Positions 21,659 through 33,866 of a DNA stretch of 64,000 nucleotides are shown in pieces. The notes under the pieces are model-generated. The model saw only the letters and a list, made by a program, of their open reading frames with translations. It did not search any database and had not been told where the DNA came from. Both the position numbers and the translations under genes were made by a program. Position 1 is the first letter of the stretch. Each line of letters begins with the position of its first letter. This stretch comes from Marasmius tenuissimus (Eukaryota > Basidiomycota > Agaricomycetes > Agaricales > Marasmiaceae). The DNA lies in contig JAQOTA010000042.1 in assembly GCA_029532415.1 (NCBI GenBank), forward strand, positions 992,001-1,056,000. The letters run 5' to 3'.

Positions 21659-21863
21659 TGAAAGGGTTCCTTCACTCGGTCCTTCAGACCTCAATAACCA
21701 GACAGTCGTTTAATTGGCTACAGAGAGCGCTACGAGAGGGTTACACGAGGTGGTGAAGGTAAGAGTAAAAGAAGTTAATATTAGGTAAGTCGTAGCGAGT
21801 CCTTTTATACGTAGAGAAGTCCGTGTATTTGAAATATACCGGATATGGGACGTGGCCCTTACA
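21659..21863 (-). repeat. 5' LTR of the Gypsy element
   Basis: 205 bp copy of 11290-11494, with TG/CA ends, followed by the second AGAGG target duplication at 21864-21868. Confidence 0.95.
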
Positions 21864-21868
21864 AGAGG

Positions 21869-23060
21869 AGAGCTGTATGTAAAAAATGTTGGAATCGAGG
21901 ATCACGGTCTTGAACCGGGTCGTCGGAGCCCAGCTCTCCATCCTAATGAAAATGCTATCCATGGATCCACGAGCGGAACTTGGGGCAGTGAGGTGCAAGA
22001 CGGCCATCGTGACGGGAACCACCCCAACCACAAAGATAGCCAACACCAAGTCATTCATGAAACGAGAAAGGAGGGGAATAAAGCTCTTCCAAACAGCGGT
22101 ATGGCTCGGGGAGCTACATCAGAGCAAACGGTAATCCGTCTGAGCCTATCCGTTCACCCCGTACTCCGATGGCTGGCCAAACGAGTGAATATAGGGGTGC
22201 CAACGCAGGAGCCAACCTTGATGTCGCTTCGGCTGTGAAAGGCGACTGGATGGTTTATTTCGAAAGAGAACTCCGATGAGGATGCGATAATGGTGATTTG
22301 GATATGCTCTGATGTAGTAGAGGAGTGAAGAGAGTCTACGAGCGATGGATTGGGTGAAATAGATCCCAATGGTAGTACTGCAAGGAGGGCTATGACGGCA
22401 GAACACCAAATGTCCGAGACGAAGCGTTGCTGAAGTCACGAAAATAGCCCCATGACTGTTGAGATATCGGTGAAATGGGTGTCAGAGGAAATGCAGACGG
22501 AAACGTACCATCGAAACATCAACGATACTCCACCTGGCCACCTGGCGCTTCCTCTCAAGTTCCGCAACATGCCTTGAACCTCATAGCCGTCTGAGTGCAG
22601 GGGGAAATCTGGAAAATAACGCCAATGAGGATGTGAGTTGTCAACGCATTGAAAGGGAGGCAAGAGAAACGAGAACGAAGGGAACGATTGGGAAGAGAGA
22701 GAGAATGGTCAATCAGGTGCTACCCGCCTTAACATCGATCCACCAATGTCCAGGGATCGAACTCGTATAGGTGTAGATGTAGGAGAGATGGCGACAGCAA
22801 TGAAAACGCCAACCCGAGATCCTTCCATATTCCATCGCTTGAATCCCCTCGTTCACCTGTCGGCTATGATAAGCGAAAGACGCGCAAAAAGTTTTTAGAT
22901 ACCACCCACCTAAGAGATCCGGTGACAAGAGAGTGGGGATCAGTTGAAGAGAAAGAAATCATGGAGGCGAAGAGGAAAGAGAGCGGCCCATGTTTCGGAC
23001 CCCAGCTCCGACGATTTGCCGGCCGAGCGGAGATGCTGTAGGGCCGGTTGATCGAAAATC
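21869..23060 (-). pseudogene. Repeated locus B, copy B1, proximal part
   Basis: Continuation of B1 on the far side of the Gypsy element. It aligns with B4 (about 47865-49090) and B3 (about 41230-41930). A minus-strand frame of about 65 codons next to the LTR (NDLVLAIFVVGVVPVTMAVL) is hydrophobic and matches a similar frame in B3 (LAILAVGLVPVTTPV). The hydrophobic segment near 22740-22870 corresponds to B4's SVFIAVAITALFYTYA. These suggest the ancestral product was a membrane protein. Frames are not continuous here, so I call it decayed. The insertion point relative to B4 shows the retrotransposon landed inside this locus. Confidence 0.55.
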
Positions 23061-25157
23061 TGCGCGCTTCTTCCATCTTCACTTCGAACGCTCCTCCCAC
23101 GACTTCTAGTGTTGACTTTGAGATGGCGTCGGATCAACTCCAACTCACGTACTTCACCGCCACGACGTCAAAGCTCATATCCACTACTACCCCAGTGGTT
23201 CTGCCGTCCTTTCCCTCGAACACCAGTCCATAATGTTCCGGATTCCACCATTCGATCCACATTACCTCAAAACACGTCCCTCGGCAAGCTCCTTACACCT
23301 AAAGATTTCTAGCAATTGGAGTATCCGCCCAATGTAGTGCCAAAGAATGGTAAGTGTCATCCTATCCGCTGTCAGGTGTGTGAATTCTGCTGTCATATTG
23401 TGCTTGCGGTTTGGGTTACACGCTAGCTACGTCTGCAGCAAAGCTCACGCAGCTCATCCACCGAAATGATTGAGAGACGGTCTCATCAGGAGCCCTCCTA
23501 TCTAAGTTCTACAGAAGGAATCTTGTGTGTTCAAACCGAGAACCGCCGTTTGGTTACTTCCCGACGAAGTTGGGTCCTCTGAACTCATCTCCCAAGTAGC
23601 AACACATTATCACGGCCTGATTATCATCGTTCTTTCGTAAAATCGAGCGCACCCTTCGGGCGGATCAATGACCGGCAAATAATTGAGAAGGTTGGGTACG
23701 GCTTAGCCGAACTCTAGTTTGATGGTTGAGCCCCCTATGAGTCAAGTGGGTTTTCACGTTCTATCCTCGACCTTCTCCCCTATGATCAAATCCAGCACTC
23801 TTTTCTGGCCTGTGCAGTGGGGCCAATCGAGGACAACAAATAGTCGCAAACGCAGGAGGGACCTTTACGCCGCGATTGCTACTTTCAGCTCGTGGAAACG
23901 GGGTATACCGGCGTTGGTGTTTAGTGAGAACCCTGGCTCGGGTTGCTACGCCCGGTAAAGCCGTTAGTATTGACGATACCGTCTGCAGGGGGCCCTAGTC
24001 CCTGAAATGAGCCAAATCCGTTGCATCGTGGTCGTATCCTGACGGAAGGGAGGACAGTCATGGTTGAAAGTCGGGGTTGACTGGCACCTCATTATACTCT
24101 ACGACATCGGACTTGCAGAGCTTCCAAATCTTTCTCAGGTTTCCCTCCCTTGCTGCACCCTGTGCAACACTGATGCTAAAGGTATTAGTCAGAACAGACT
24201 TCAAGTGCGTTGACGATGCGGGGGTCGTGAAGGTTCAGAGCACCTCCTTGATTCTTCTCGTATTTCAACTTTAGAGAATTTCACTGATCTCCACTTTGTT
24301 TGAGTCGTTTTCTCTCCCTCGAATACTCGCCGTCGTTGGTTCGATACTCAATCTTCAATGCCCCCATATCTTGGCGGCTTCCTTGTCATATTCCCGACCT
24401 CACAATACCGTGCAAGCTCGACATCTGAAGTCTGCTACAAGATCTTTGCCTCAGCTCACCCCGTACTCTTGATATCGATGGTAGTGACGCCGTCGTCTAT
24501 GTACACCTCAGCACCTAATGGAATCCAATATGTCCCGTTGACAAGCCGTGCCTCCATCCACTGCGTCGGCGAGCTGTAATTCCTCTTGTTTACACATGAT
24601 GGCTTGCTTACACCTTACTATCTCGTCCATGCCGTTCCTAGTAGGCCATGACATCCAGAAGCTTCAAGTTTTGGTAGCGTACTAGATGTGTACATCCGGA
24701 AGAAAAAGATTGTACTCGTCGGCCTTGGGGCGAGAGATACGGTAATACCTTCGATCTTATCTGATAAGCAGGCGTTAGCGTTGAACATTCAACATTGGAA
24801 GCTCAGTGGAGTTTTAGGTTGCAGCTGAGACTGACTGGTTTCGCAAATATTCTTTCGGTGAGTTGCTACCTCGATATCTTGGACTGAGTTCTGGCACATG
24901 TCCCACGGGTGCTTTCTACTTGTGAGGCGAGTCGTACGATTCGGAGCATAGGGTATTGCGAGCTATTTGTACGTACCGGAGATGGGGCCCACTGTAACTT
25001 ATGCCACACAGGAGATGGTACGTCAGCTTCCTGTTTTCATCGCTATCTCTCTTTGATTCTGACAATTACTTGGAATCCCGGTGTATCACAGCAGTCGAGC
25101 CGTTCATGAATCTCCTTCTTGCTCTCAGTATTTGCCGCTCACTGATACTGTTTGTTA
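23061..25157. other. Unassigned region
   Basis: About 2.1 kb with only short frames on both strands (longest about 80 codons). No repeat partner inside the window and no recognisable domain were found. Confidence 0.4.
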
Positions 25158-25362
25158 CACCGGGGGCAAGCCCTGTGTGAGGTGGGGTCTAACTCACACC
25201 ATGTGACCTGGCCCTTGTGAGATGCCTGTTACCTGCACAAAGGATAGTTTTTGCCCTTCAAGAATCATAAAGGGAACCTGCCGTGCTCAACAAAGGCAAC
25301 TCACAAGGGCAAGTCACATGGTGTGAATTGGACCCCACCCCACACGGGGCTTGCCCCCGGTG
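25158..25362. mobile_element. 205 bp MITE with CACCGGGGGC ends
   Basis: Almost completely palindromic. The first 65 bases (CACCGGGGGCAAGCCC...) are repeated in inverted orientation at the right end with a few mismatches. TTA at 25155-25157 and 25363-25365 is the target duplication. There is no coding capacity. The CACCG terminus and short A/T target duplication match the style of the large Plavaka-type element at 51354-61577, so a non-autonomous relative is likely. Confidence 0.85.
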
Positions 25363-25365
25363 TTA

Positions 25366-26229
25366 TGTATACGTTGGAACCTTGGTACCGTTTCTAGCTC
25401 GGCAGGCCCTCTGACGTCATGCTCACTTGATCTCCTTGTTTTGGGGGTATGCCTACTTCTGTCTTGAGCCATCAACCTGCGATATTTGAAACGCCTTTCA
25501 GCTGTGCCCAATTACTGGGTTGTATAAATTGTCAAAAACTCCTCACGCGTAACGACCTGCTAATGAGTCTTGAGCTCTCTACAGAGCCAAAACCACAATA
25601 AGTCGATCCGGTCACTTTGTTGCCACGTAAATCCAATGTTGGAAGCTAATACTGTCCCCATCTCTTGCTCGCTAACATTTAGAAGGGCATCGCTGCATCC
25701 CTTTCCTGCGCTGCTACTCGGTGATTCTGTGATCACGGTGAATTCAAGACGAGGGCTGCTATGTCCGGTCACCTTGGGGATCCCAAAAGTACGTGAGTTT
25801 AGGAGCTATTCGGAAGTTGTAGATGTGTAGCTAGACTTTTACCCAGCCATTTTCGGTTTTCGGTTTTTCAATTGCAGATAATACATTTGAATTCATAGCG
25901 TGTTCCCGATTTATCCTACAGATCTTCAACGACGAGAAAGTCCCAAATGTTTGAACGGTCATTCCAACTCATTGAATCCATAGGTTGCTCCTCAGTGCCA
26001 CTATCCCACTGTGAGGAGGCCTCGGCTAGAGCATAGGGTTGAGAAAGCAATCACATATAACCTTCGGGCTGTATTCGTACCGTTGCAATCCGCACCGGCC
26101 GCTAATCCTGTGGCCAAAAGGTGGGTTGGCATGCCTTGACTACTCATCGAAGTATGATTGTGCGAGAATGAAGACGGAAACGTGATTGGATTGTTATTTG
26201 AATCTAGACTTGTGAATCAGCCACCGAGT
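25366..26229. other. Unassigned spacer downstream of A2
   Basis: No frame of note and no repeat partner recognised. Confidence 0.4.
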
Positions 26230-28311
26230 GACACCAAAGGAGACCTCAGTCATGATTTGGACAACGTACCCACATATGAGTCTATAAGCTCCTCAATCCT
26301 TTGATCGTGAGGATTGCCTGTAGCAAGTATGAGGATGTATTAAAGACGAATGAAATGAGAAGTACACACCCCGTATTAACTCGGGATATCCGTGATCTTG
26401 AGCGTATTGCCTCCCATTCGACTCGTAACCCTTGTTGCGCAAATGCCTATTAACGATCTCAAGGTCATAAGGCCACCAGATTGATCCAATGCATGTTTCA
26501 ACTCGCAGGTTGAGTATCCCCGGTCCATATCTCCCCCAATCTCCCCTTGAGATTCTAATTTTGCCTTCGGGGTCAGACGCCCAGTAAAATAAATCAGGTA
26601 AGGGAAGAGGTAGGCAGTACATTCCGTTGATGTACTTGGCGGAGAGGGGTGGAACAAAGAGGTAAGCGGGGGGACATGTGTCAGGTGTCTGGGAAAAGCT
26701 GCCGGAAAGTGAGATTACTATCTCATCGACAAAGTCTGGATGGATTATGGAAATGTTAAATGGAAGTAAAGTTGAGAGAAAAATAAATATTGTGGAAGTA
26801 CTTACATCTTGTGTAGCCTGCCGTCGAGGAGTCATGCTGGGTAAGATAGGCCGTGCGGAGTCTGTCTCGGTCCTTCACGGGAATTCGCAATGAGAAGCGG
26901 AGCTTGACTTGAGTGTTGTGGGTTGTAGCAGACTTGAAGTCAACACGTGAAAGGACTATGCCAATCAGCAAGGAACTAGATGCGTGTATAGGCGCACCTT
27001 TCCTAGAATAATCCACTTTTACATTGTAGCTGCGAGAATTAAAGTGCCACTCGGGAGGCGGAGTGGAGGGAAAGTGAGCAATAACATCATTTTTTCGGTA
27101 CTCGACAACGGCACCGAACGTCAGAAGGCCGCGTGGTGCGTAGTATGACAAGTTATTATCCTTCCATGTTTTCCCCAAGGAGACAGCGCAGTTCAACAGG
27201 CTACCAAAAGTGCGCTCCAGGTAAGTAGTGATGTCATCAACATCGAGATGGGGACGAGTTCCTTGGGGAAGTGGGGTGGGGAAAAAGTCGGAAGGGCGCT
27301 CCTCCCTTTGTTCGATGGAGGTGGAAGTCGGATCGTAGAGCCAAGATCCGGCGTTGAGATCGAATGTCCAGTCGGACGAGTGGTCGGAAACCTGGTGTGC
27401 TATATTTAGCCAGGAACCACTGAACATCGTCAACTCACCTGAACCGCCAGAAATTCATTGGCACGGAGGGCTTGAATTGCAAGTCGCTGAAGGTGCTGTC
27501 AGTGAGGTTTTGGTAGATAAATGTGGGTCATACATGTGTATACGCAAGGTAAGCGCCTACTTCATCCATGGAATACCGAGTATAAATCTCCAATCCATTG
27601 GCCAGCTCTGGATTTCCAAGCCTCTCAGCCTACTATGACAATGGATCTAGCAAAAATTGTACCTCCGTGCATTATAAAAGTTGGCATCTCCGATGCTACC
27701 AGTCCCAGTATGTGAGTCAGCCCCAGTGATCTGGACGCAACTGTTGAGATGAGAGCTCAAAAATCTTGCGTCAGATTGTACATCACCTGTTGGTTGAGTA
27801 TGCCTCATAGACTTGCTTCCACAACTCAAGCTCCTCGTCATCTTCGGGTCTAGTACCAAGCAGGATGTGTGCTTACTACGCCCAAGGTAAGCCTGTCTTT
27901 TTTGCCCACTGGCTCAAACTTGATCACAGTGACCTTGCAGTCATAGTTTGGGTAAATCATGGCAGTCTGAAAACTTTTGATAATCTCGACCCTTGATCCT
28001 AGGGAGTTCCGAAATGGATTTGAGGATTTTGCAATGTTGATATTCATCCTGGTTGACCACACAAGCCCCTTTGGTAGCAAGTCGCCCTCGTAGATCTCTC
28101 GGTATCGAGTTTGCCTCGGCTGAAGTAGACGCAAGTTCAGCAAACCAATCGCAAATGATCTATGTCGTCGACGCGCCATGAGCCGATTCTCATCTTCTTT
28201 GCATCTTCCAGTACGGCATTGGTTTATCGTCGTGACATTCCCACCGATATGTTGGAACTGTGGATTCCCGAGGAATACAAGACCTTGTGCATTGGGGAGG
28301 AAACTCGACAT
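26230..28311 (-). CDS. Orphan family A, copy A2 (no stop seen in the major exons)
   Basis: Minus-strand multi-exon gene. Exon 1 is 28311-27877, starting MSSFLPNAQGLVF, containing IGGNVTTINQCRTGRC and ending before donor gtaagc at 27876. Short exons follow: PEDDEELELWKQVYEAYSTN near 27850-27790, then one with LGLVASEMPTF near 27690. The central exon (about 27395-26800) has WTFDLNAGSWLYDP, a GTRPHLDVDDITTYLERTFG block and HFPSTPPPEWHF. The next exon (about 26750-26370) has PPAYLFVPPL and YAQDHGYPELIRG. A last exon near 26320-26240 ends early with a different C-terminus from A1 and A3. Function unknown. Conservation of coding blocks with diverged third positions and introns suggests the family was under protein-level constraint. 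Exon borders outside exon 1 are approximate. Confidence 0.6.
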
Positions 28312-30239
28312 GGTGGTCAAGATGAGGGGGACCTGGAGCAGAATTATGCCATCTTCTATTACCTGTATATGTGAGGTCTTCGGCTGACGTTCCTCCAGCC
28401 TCGTGGTATACATGATCCGGTGGTGCGCCTAAAACCCGCCAGTGGGCAGCCTCGAGCGACACTTTCAAGCTGATCCCGTCCACCACCATCAAGAATGTGG
28501 CGAGTTCATCAAAAAGCTGTGGCACGCCGGGTACAATCATTCAAGCTTGGGGCCTCAACGCACGCGGTGTCCCAACATATCAGGTTACTATAGACAAGAT
28601 CTAAGAATGAATGTCAAGTGCACTTTGGCTCACCCAAACCACACATAAAGACAAAGGTACACCGTAGACTACTACGCGCAGATCCAGGCTTGAGCTTTGA
28701 CAGATGAAAGAGACACCAGATTAAACCCTCTATCGCCCCTGACGGGAAGCAAACACGTTTCAATCATTCGTTATATTAATTATTGGAACTGCCTCGGACA
28801 ACAGCTGTGGAAGACGTGTTGAGGACCTTCGTATCCGGTTCTTCATCAGATTGCTGTGCCCCCTAATAGCAATGAAGCGCTAATATTGAGCGGGTCGAAT
28901 GATCACTTGGATCCTACCCATACATCGCGGAGCGTGCCCATTGCCCTGAGTGCAAGTTGAACGTTAAACATCCAACTTGGGTTCAACTACGCGAAATTTG
29001 CTCGGAAAAAAGTGTGTGGACAGCAAGTCAAAGAAACGGCGATACAAAGTCGAACGCAGGTTGTTCTTCGACCACTACAATGATGGGTTCTCTGAAATAT
29101 ATCCCCCGCTCTGTTTCTCATACCATACCTTTCACCCTTCACCCTTGAACCTCCAAGTCATTTTATATATTAGAATTTGCTTTGGTTTAGACGGAGGCAG
29201 ATCCCAATGATTCAGCGGAAGGATAGGCCGATTGAACAGGGCGTATTTCTATGTGGTATGCGATCATTTTGCTTTTTTTATTTCTCGCTGCTTCGGTCGT
29301 TATTCTCCTTCCAGCTATTTACCCTCAGTTGGTTCTTAGATATTGGATATCAATCATTCATTCTCGATTTGTGGTTGCTACTAAGTACCCGATGCATGCG
29401 GATTGATCTTGATCGTGTCAGCGTTGGGTGAGTTTTGGTTAGTGACAGAGTGCTTTCCGCTTGGCAGCGATCTAGTTATAAACCTCATCGGTTTCGCAGG
29501 TGTTATTTGAATGAGGTCTAATCCATTTATTGGCTGATAACCTGTTACTTACAATCCCATCTAAAGCATCTCCATGGTTCATGAGACTCGTACACTCGAT
29601 GAATATGGCCAACACTGTGGAGCTCTGGTGGTACGTGTACGGGTACTGATCTCTTCGCCAATGCATTGGTGTGGCTGCCGACCAGTGCCACCCAAAAGGC
29701 CCTACTGTGGTGAAGAAGGGCACGCAGTTGAGCTTTCGCGAGACAAAGCCCGAGTAAACTGGCGATCTTAGTTACTGCTTCTTCTCTAATAGCGTGGCAG
29801 GAACTCGGGAATCAACTCGAGTGGATGCTACGTTTGAGTGTGTCAGCGGGGATTAACTCTGCATCGATGCTCAAACCTCTCTTGGTCGAAGGAATAGTGG
29901 TATGTCGTCAAAAGTAGCTCTCGAGGATGCCGTCGAAGGTGGAGGTCGCGTGTATACTCATTCTGAAACATGGTGAGAGTAACGTGTGCAATCGGACGGG
30001 TCTAATCGAGGAGCAAGGTGAACTTGAAGAGAACAGCGGTCGAGTGAGTATTGATGAACCCCATGCACGGACGGTTCGCCATACCTGTATGTATGTATAA
30101 CAATAACGGCCGGTTTAATTGACAAAGATGTCAACCCAAGGTTTCCCTTCGAGTGTTTCTCATAAGGTACAGTTAAGGTGGTAGTTGTGGACATCAAAGG
30201 TTCCGGCGATGCCAAAGGCTCAGTTTGGTCTGGTAGATT
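28312..30239. other. Unassigned region upstream of A2
   Basis: Contains the putative A2 promoter side and about 1.5 kb more. Only short frames occur, with none recognisable. No internal repeat partner was found. Confidence 0.4.
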
Positions 30240-31692
30240 CATAGCGGCGGTGATCATCGTGTCCCGTATATACGGTCATTCTCATGGTCTTCCGTGTTAT
30301 AGTTTGTGATCGGCTGATATAGAGCATAGTTGGGTTGGAGAGCTCGCGCTGCAGGTATGATGGGTCTTCAAGTTGGGATACATCAGTTCAATAGGTACGG
30401 CAGAATACCTGAACGCTTTGATAGCGTATGTAAGTTTGTCGGGAGAACAGGGAATACGGGAAGGAACACCCCTGAACGTTGCGGCCTAGCCATTTCGAGG
30501 CCCATCTAGGCTGTCGTGAGAAGTCATTTGCCTCCGAAGGGTGGTTGATATCAGTGAAGCATTGGTGGAGCTCACACCAGCGACGTATGGTGTACTTTTT
30601 CCCTCGTTCTTCTGTATCTCGAACTGCAGCGTACCCCTATGGTAGCTTGTCCCATCATATACACTATAGTGCCAATTTGTTCCATCCACCTGAGAAATGT
30701 ACGCAATAAGCCTAAATAATTCGATCTCCATAGCTGTGCTATCAGAAACACAGACTGTACTACAACGGAGATGTATGTACCAGCACTCGTAGCTACAGGT
30801 ACGGAAGGAGACTTGAAGTTATAATCATGAGAGGGAGCAGAGGAAACACAAGACAGTAGTAAGTAGAGTATGTGGTCGGCGGGAAAACAAAACAGCAAAG
30901 GCCTGTGGTCCATCCGCTCCAGTAACTGAGGTACCGGAATGCGGGTCCCTCGAATATCTGCCTCGCACCACCATCAGTGCCGACAGTACCAAATGATACG
31001 GCGAGGGTCATACAGTAAGACGTAGAACTTCCTAAGATGACGAACAAAGCCTATTCCTTTCGCCAGTGGAGGGTCTCCAGCAACGAAAAGGGTACTGGTA
31101 AAAAAGGGGGACCTGGTGGACAAAAATAAACGTTTCGACACGTGTCTTCATATGATGGCTGCAGTGCTGAAGCCAGCCCAACGTCGCCTGATCCACGGTA
31201 AATTACGGGATGACAGCAAAACATACCCGCCAGAATTTTCATCATCCCAGTTTAAACTCCCTCTATACATCGCCTCCCAGCTCGCCTATCCTCCATGATT
31301 CCCTGGCCTAATCCAATGGGTGACCAACACAATCTGTGATCTCTTATAACAAGAGATCTAGTAGACAAGGCTGGGCGCGTTCACCACAACCAGGGAAAGG
31401 CAGAACCACATAGTTTTCTCTACCCGTGACAACATGCCACTGCCGGTCCAATATCGCAACGTCTCCCCTCCTGAGCTGTCACTTTAGGTACAGCGGATAC
31501 ATGGAGAGATGTAGGCTGGTGTAGTTCACCCGCTTCGGGAGGTCGAACCTGGCAGTAGCTATGGAAGGGTTTGGGAGGTTATCCGGGTTCCGAGTATCGT
31601 TCCGATGGCTCGTGACTCGTGTTTGACACTGAACAGAAACTGTCAGCTCCATCTCGGAGACTTCACAAACAGAACATACCTGACGTTATGTT
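30240..31692 (-). pseudogene. Repeated locus B, copy B2 (partial)
   Basis: The stretch 31390-31620 aligns with the equivalent parts of B1, B3 and B4. The lower end (30270-30330, gtgttatagtttgtgatcgg) aligns with B3 at 39680-39700. Between them a minus-strand exon-like frame reads YCMTLAVSFGTVGTDGGARQ, corresponding to a similar, frame-shifted passage in B3. The upper part ends at the inverted duplication near 31693. No continuous gene can be built, so I treat it as a relic. Confidence 0.5.
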
Positions 31693-32035
31693 CAACTACG
31701 TCTCACGGTTCAACAGTCTGGTCAAGTTGACAATAGTGTCGTTCCGCTCCAGTATCTTGCTCACCGTCATTCATATGCCGAATCACGGCCATGGCCGTGT
31801 TGCGCAAGGTGCCTAATCCCTGAGCAATGTCACCTTAAGACTAGAGTGTAGAGATGCGTGGAACGCACCACAGATGATGGAATATAGGAGCCCCAGCTTC
31901 GAGTCCTTCTGTATTGTTTGGGCCAGTCTGTCAGCTTACAAGACAACGAGTAGATGAATGACGGTGGGTAAGATCCTGGAGCGGAACGACACTATTGTCA
32001 ACTTGACCAGACTGTTGAACTGTGAGACGTACTTG
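31693..32035. repeat. Inverted duplication with ~82 base arms
   Basis: Arm 1 at 31693-31774 is the reverse complement of arm 2 at 31954-32035 with about half a dozen mismatches (core gacaatagtgtcgttccgct versus its complement). The 179 base spacer has no notable content. Arm 1 lies at the edge of B2, so arm 2 appears to be an inverted copy of the B sequence. A transcript would form a long hairpin. Confidence 0.8.
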
Positions 32036-32345
32036 AAGCCGTCCAAATCCACAAATGCAGCATCATTCACTGACATGAGAACGGCAAGATGTCGAGCTTG
32101 GACCAAAATAATACCTCCAGTTGTTTTGCGGTGGGGAGACATGAGCGGCGAGCGTATGAAAGGTTTCCAATTTCGAGCCGAAAAGACTCAAAAGTTAAAA
32201 CTTACAAGCCGACTCCTGTGTAAGGTAAAAACGTGACTGGTAGATACCCGAGTAGAGTAGTTGGAGTTGGACTAACTCAATCTCAGACTTGACACTGGAA
32301 CCTGTAGGAGTGTAAAAGAAGCGCGCAGATTACTGTACCATTTCG

Positions 32346-32600
32346 AGTAAAACAACAGTCACGGGTCATGGACCCTGTTGTTGAACCCAAATGTCACGCA
32401 GTGTCACGCGTCCCAAGCCAGTCTGCCGAAAACAAATCTTTATTGGGCCAAGAAATTTTGGCCCAGGGACCCCTCTCACCCGCGAAATCGCCGAAAATTT
32501 TTCGGCATGTCCCAGGTCTCGAGGGGATGTGCCGAATCCAAAATTTCGGTCAAACCGGTCACGCGTCCCACCCCATGCCGAATTACTCGAAATGGTACAG
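32346..32600. repeat. Repeat R, copy 1
   Basis: Shares the order of stretches gtaaaacaacagtcac, gaacccaaatgtcac, gtgtcacg, ttgggcc-agaaa-ttggc and gacccc-cac with 39230-39560, where most are found in the opposite orientation. No coding frame is evident. It contains a short stem (cgaaaatttttcgg). Family unknown. Confidence 0.55.
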
Positions 32601-32922
32601 TACGGTCATATTAAGTGAGTGGGATTACTCAGTGGCTTACGGTGATTTTGGTCGAACGAACGAAACCTCTCGAGGTATCACTGGGTGCAGGATTGCATAA
32701 GTTTTGAGAGTTATGCGAGACTGATGCTGAGCCTTATGCGAGGAGATTCTAGCGTAAGTGCCGGAACAAAGGCAAGAGTTATTCCATACCAAAAATGGAC
32801 AGAAATGGGACAGAAAGGCCAGGTTTGGACTTTCTATCAAATTTCTTTCTCATATGGACCGAATTTGGTTCAAACATCTCTTGCATGGGTCACAAGAATC
32901 ACGGTAAATTCCCCCTGCATAA

Positions 32923-33863
32923 CACTGGGGGCATTTTGATGTCAGATTCCACCTGTATGTAACATGTCAGATTGTAGTCATACATGATGGGACCACCGTG
33001 ACTAAAATAAAGACACAACGAGAACTTTCCGCCCCTTTCCTGTCCAAAACTGTAATTTGATAAGCATGATAGTCTAGGATTGAAGATGGGACAAGCATTA
33101 ATGTAAAGACAAGGAGGTTGAAGGTGCCAGGTCCAACGGGCACACCCAATTTGGTATCATTAGACTGGCCATCGGCAGCGGGGCCCAAATCCTTTGTTTT
33201 GGAACAAGCTCAGTGGCTTGCGCTCGGCATTCAGCGGCGAGCCGTGAGGATAGCTACAAACCCCATTTACCGGATTTCTTCGCAGAAACCGAAAAGTAAA
33301 CCAGGGCGGCGAGAATTTTGGTATGGCGGCCCTACAACGGCATTTTGATGATTTGATGTTGATGCCTATGGTAATGATTCCCACGTTTTCTAACCTCATA
33401 TGATATGGCTGACTGGATGTGGGTGTTGACTTCAGATTATCTCGCAGCTTAAAGCTCTTGTGTTTGACCAAAACTCACTAATATTGAGTCTCACGCACTT
33501 GGCCAAAAAGAAGGGCTTATTAGGCCGCCAGTCCTGAGCCGGGCTGGACCAAATGCCATTGCCGAGCCAGGGACGGTCTTGACGGTCCAAAAGCTCAGAG
33601 TACGTCGATGCTTGTTCCCGTACAGACACTTTCTGATCCCTTTGGCCTGGAATATCACTCAGCATCAACTCAGGCACAGATTTAGAGAATGCTTTCATGT
33701 TGATGCTTGTGCCTGTGAAGGTGCTTTCTGGCTTCTCTATTGCTTGGAATGATTGTAGTTTAATACAAAAACTCTTTCCTTCAGTCACAGTGGTTCTATT
33801 GTATATGACTGCAATATGACATGTTACATACAGGTAGAATCTGACATCAAAATGCCCCCAGTG
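32923..33863. mobile_element. 941 bp non-autonomous DNA transposon with ~65 base inverted ends
   Basis: The left end CACTGGGGGCATTTTGATGT and following bases to about 32985 are found as reverse complement at 33797-33863, with only a few mismatches. TAA at 32920-32922 and 33864-33866 is the target duplication. The interior has no transposase and only frames below 120 codons. The terminal CACTG, with a 3 base A/T duplication, resembles CACTA/EnSpm/Plavaka-group ends and the CACCG ends of the 205 bp MITE and the 10.2 kb element. Confidence 0.85.
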
Positions 33864-33866
33864 TAA

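Larger units (their letters stand above)
11290..21863 (-). mobile_element. Ty3/Gypsy-type LTR retrotransposon, 10,574 bp, with intact ends
   Basis: Two 205 bp direct LTRs (11290-11494 and 21659-21863), each beginning TG and ending CA, enclose the element. The flanking AGAGG at 11285-11289 and 21864-21868 is the target duplication. Read on the minus strand the order is 5' LTR, gag, aspartic protease, reverse transcriptase, RNase H, integrase with a chromodomain-like tail, an extra frame (ORF3), 3' LTR. This protease-RT-RNase H-integrase order defines Ty3/Gypsy. Gag-pol is split by three in-frame stop codons and by a nested solo LTR, so this copy cannot make a complete Pol unaided. The LTRs differ at only three sites that I can see, indicating a fairly recent insertion. 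Confidence 0.95.
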
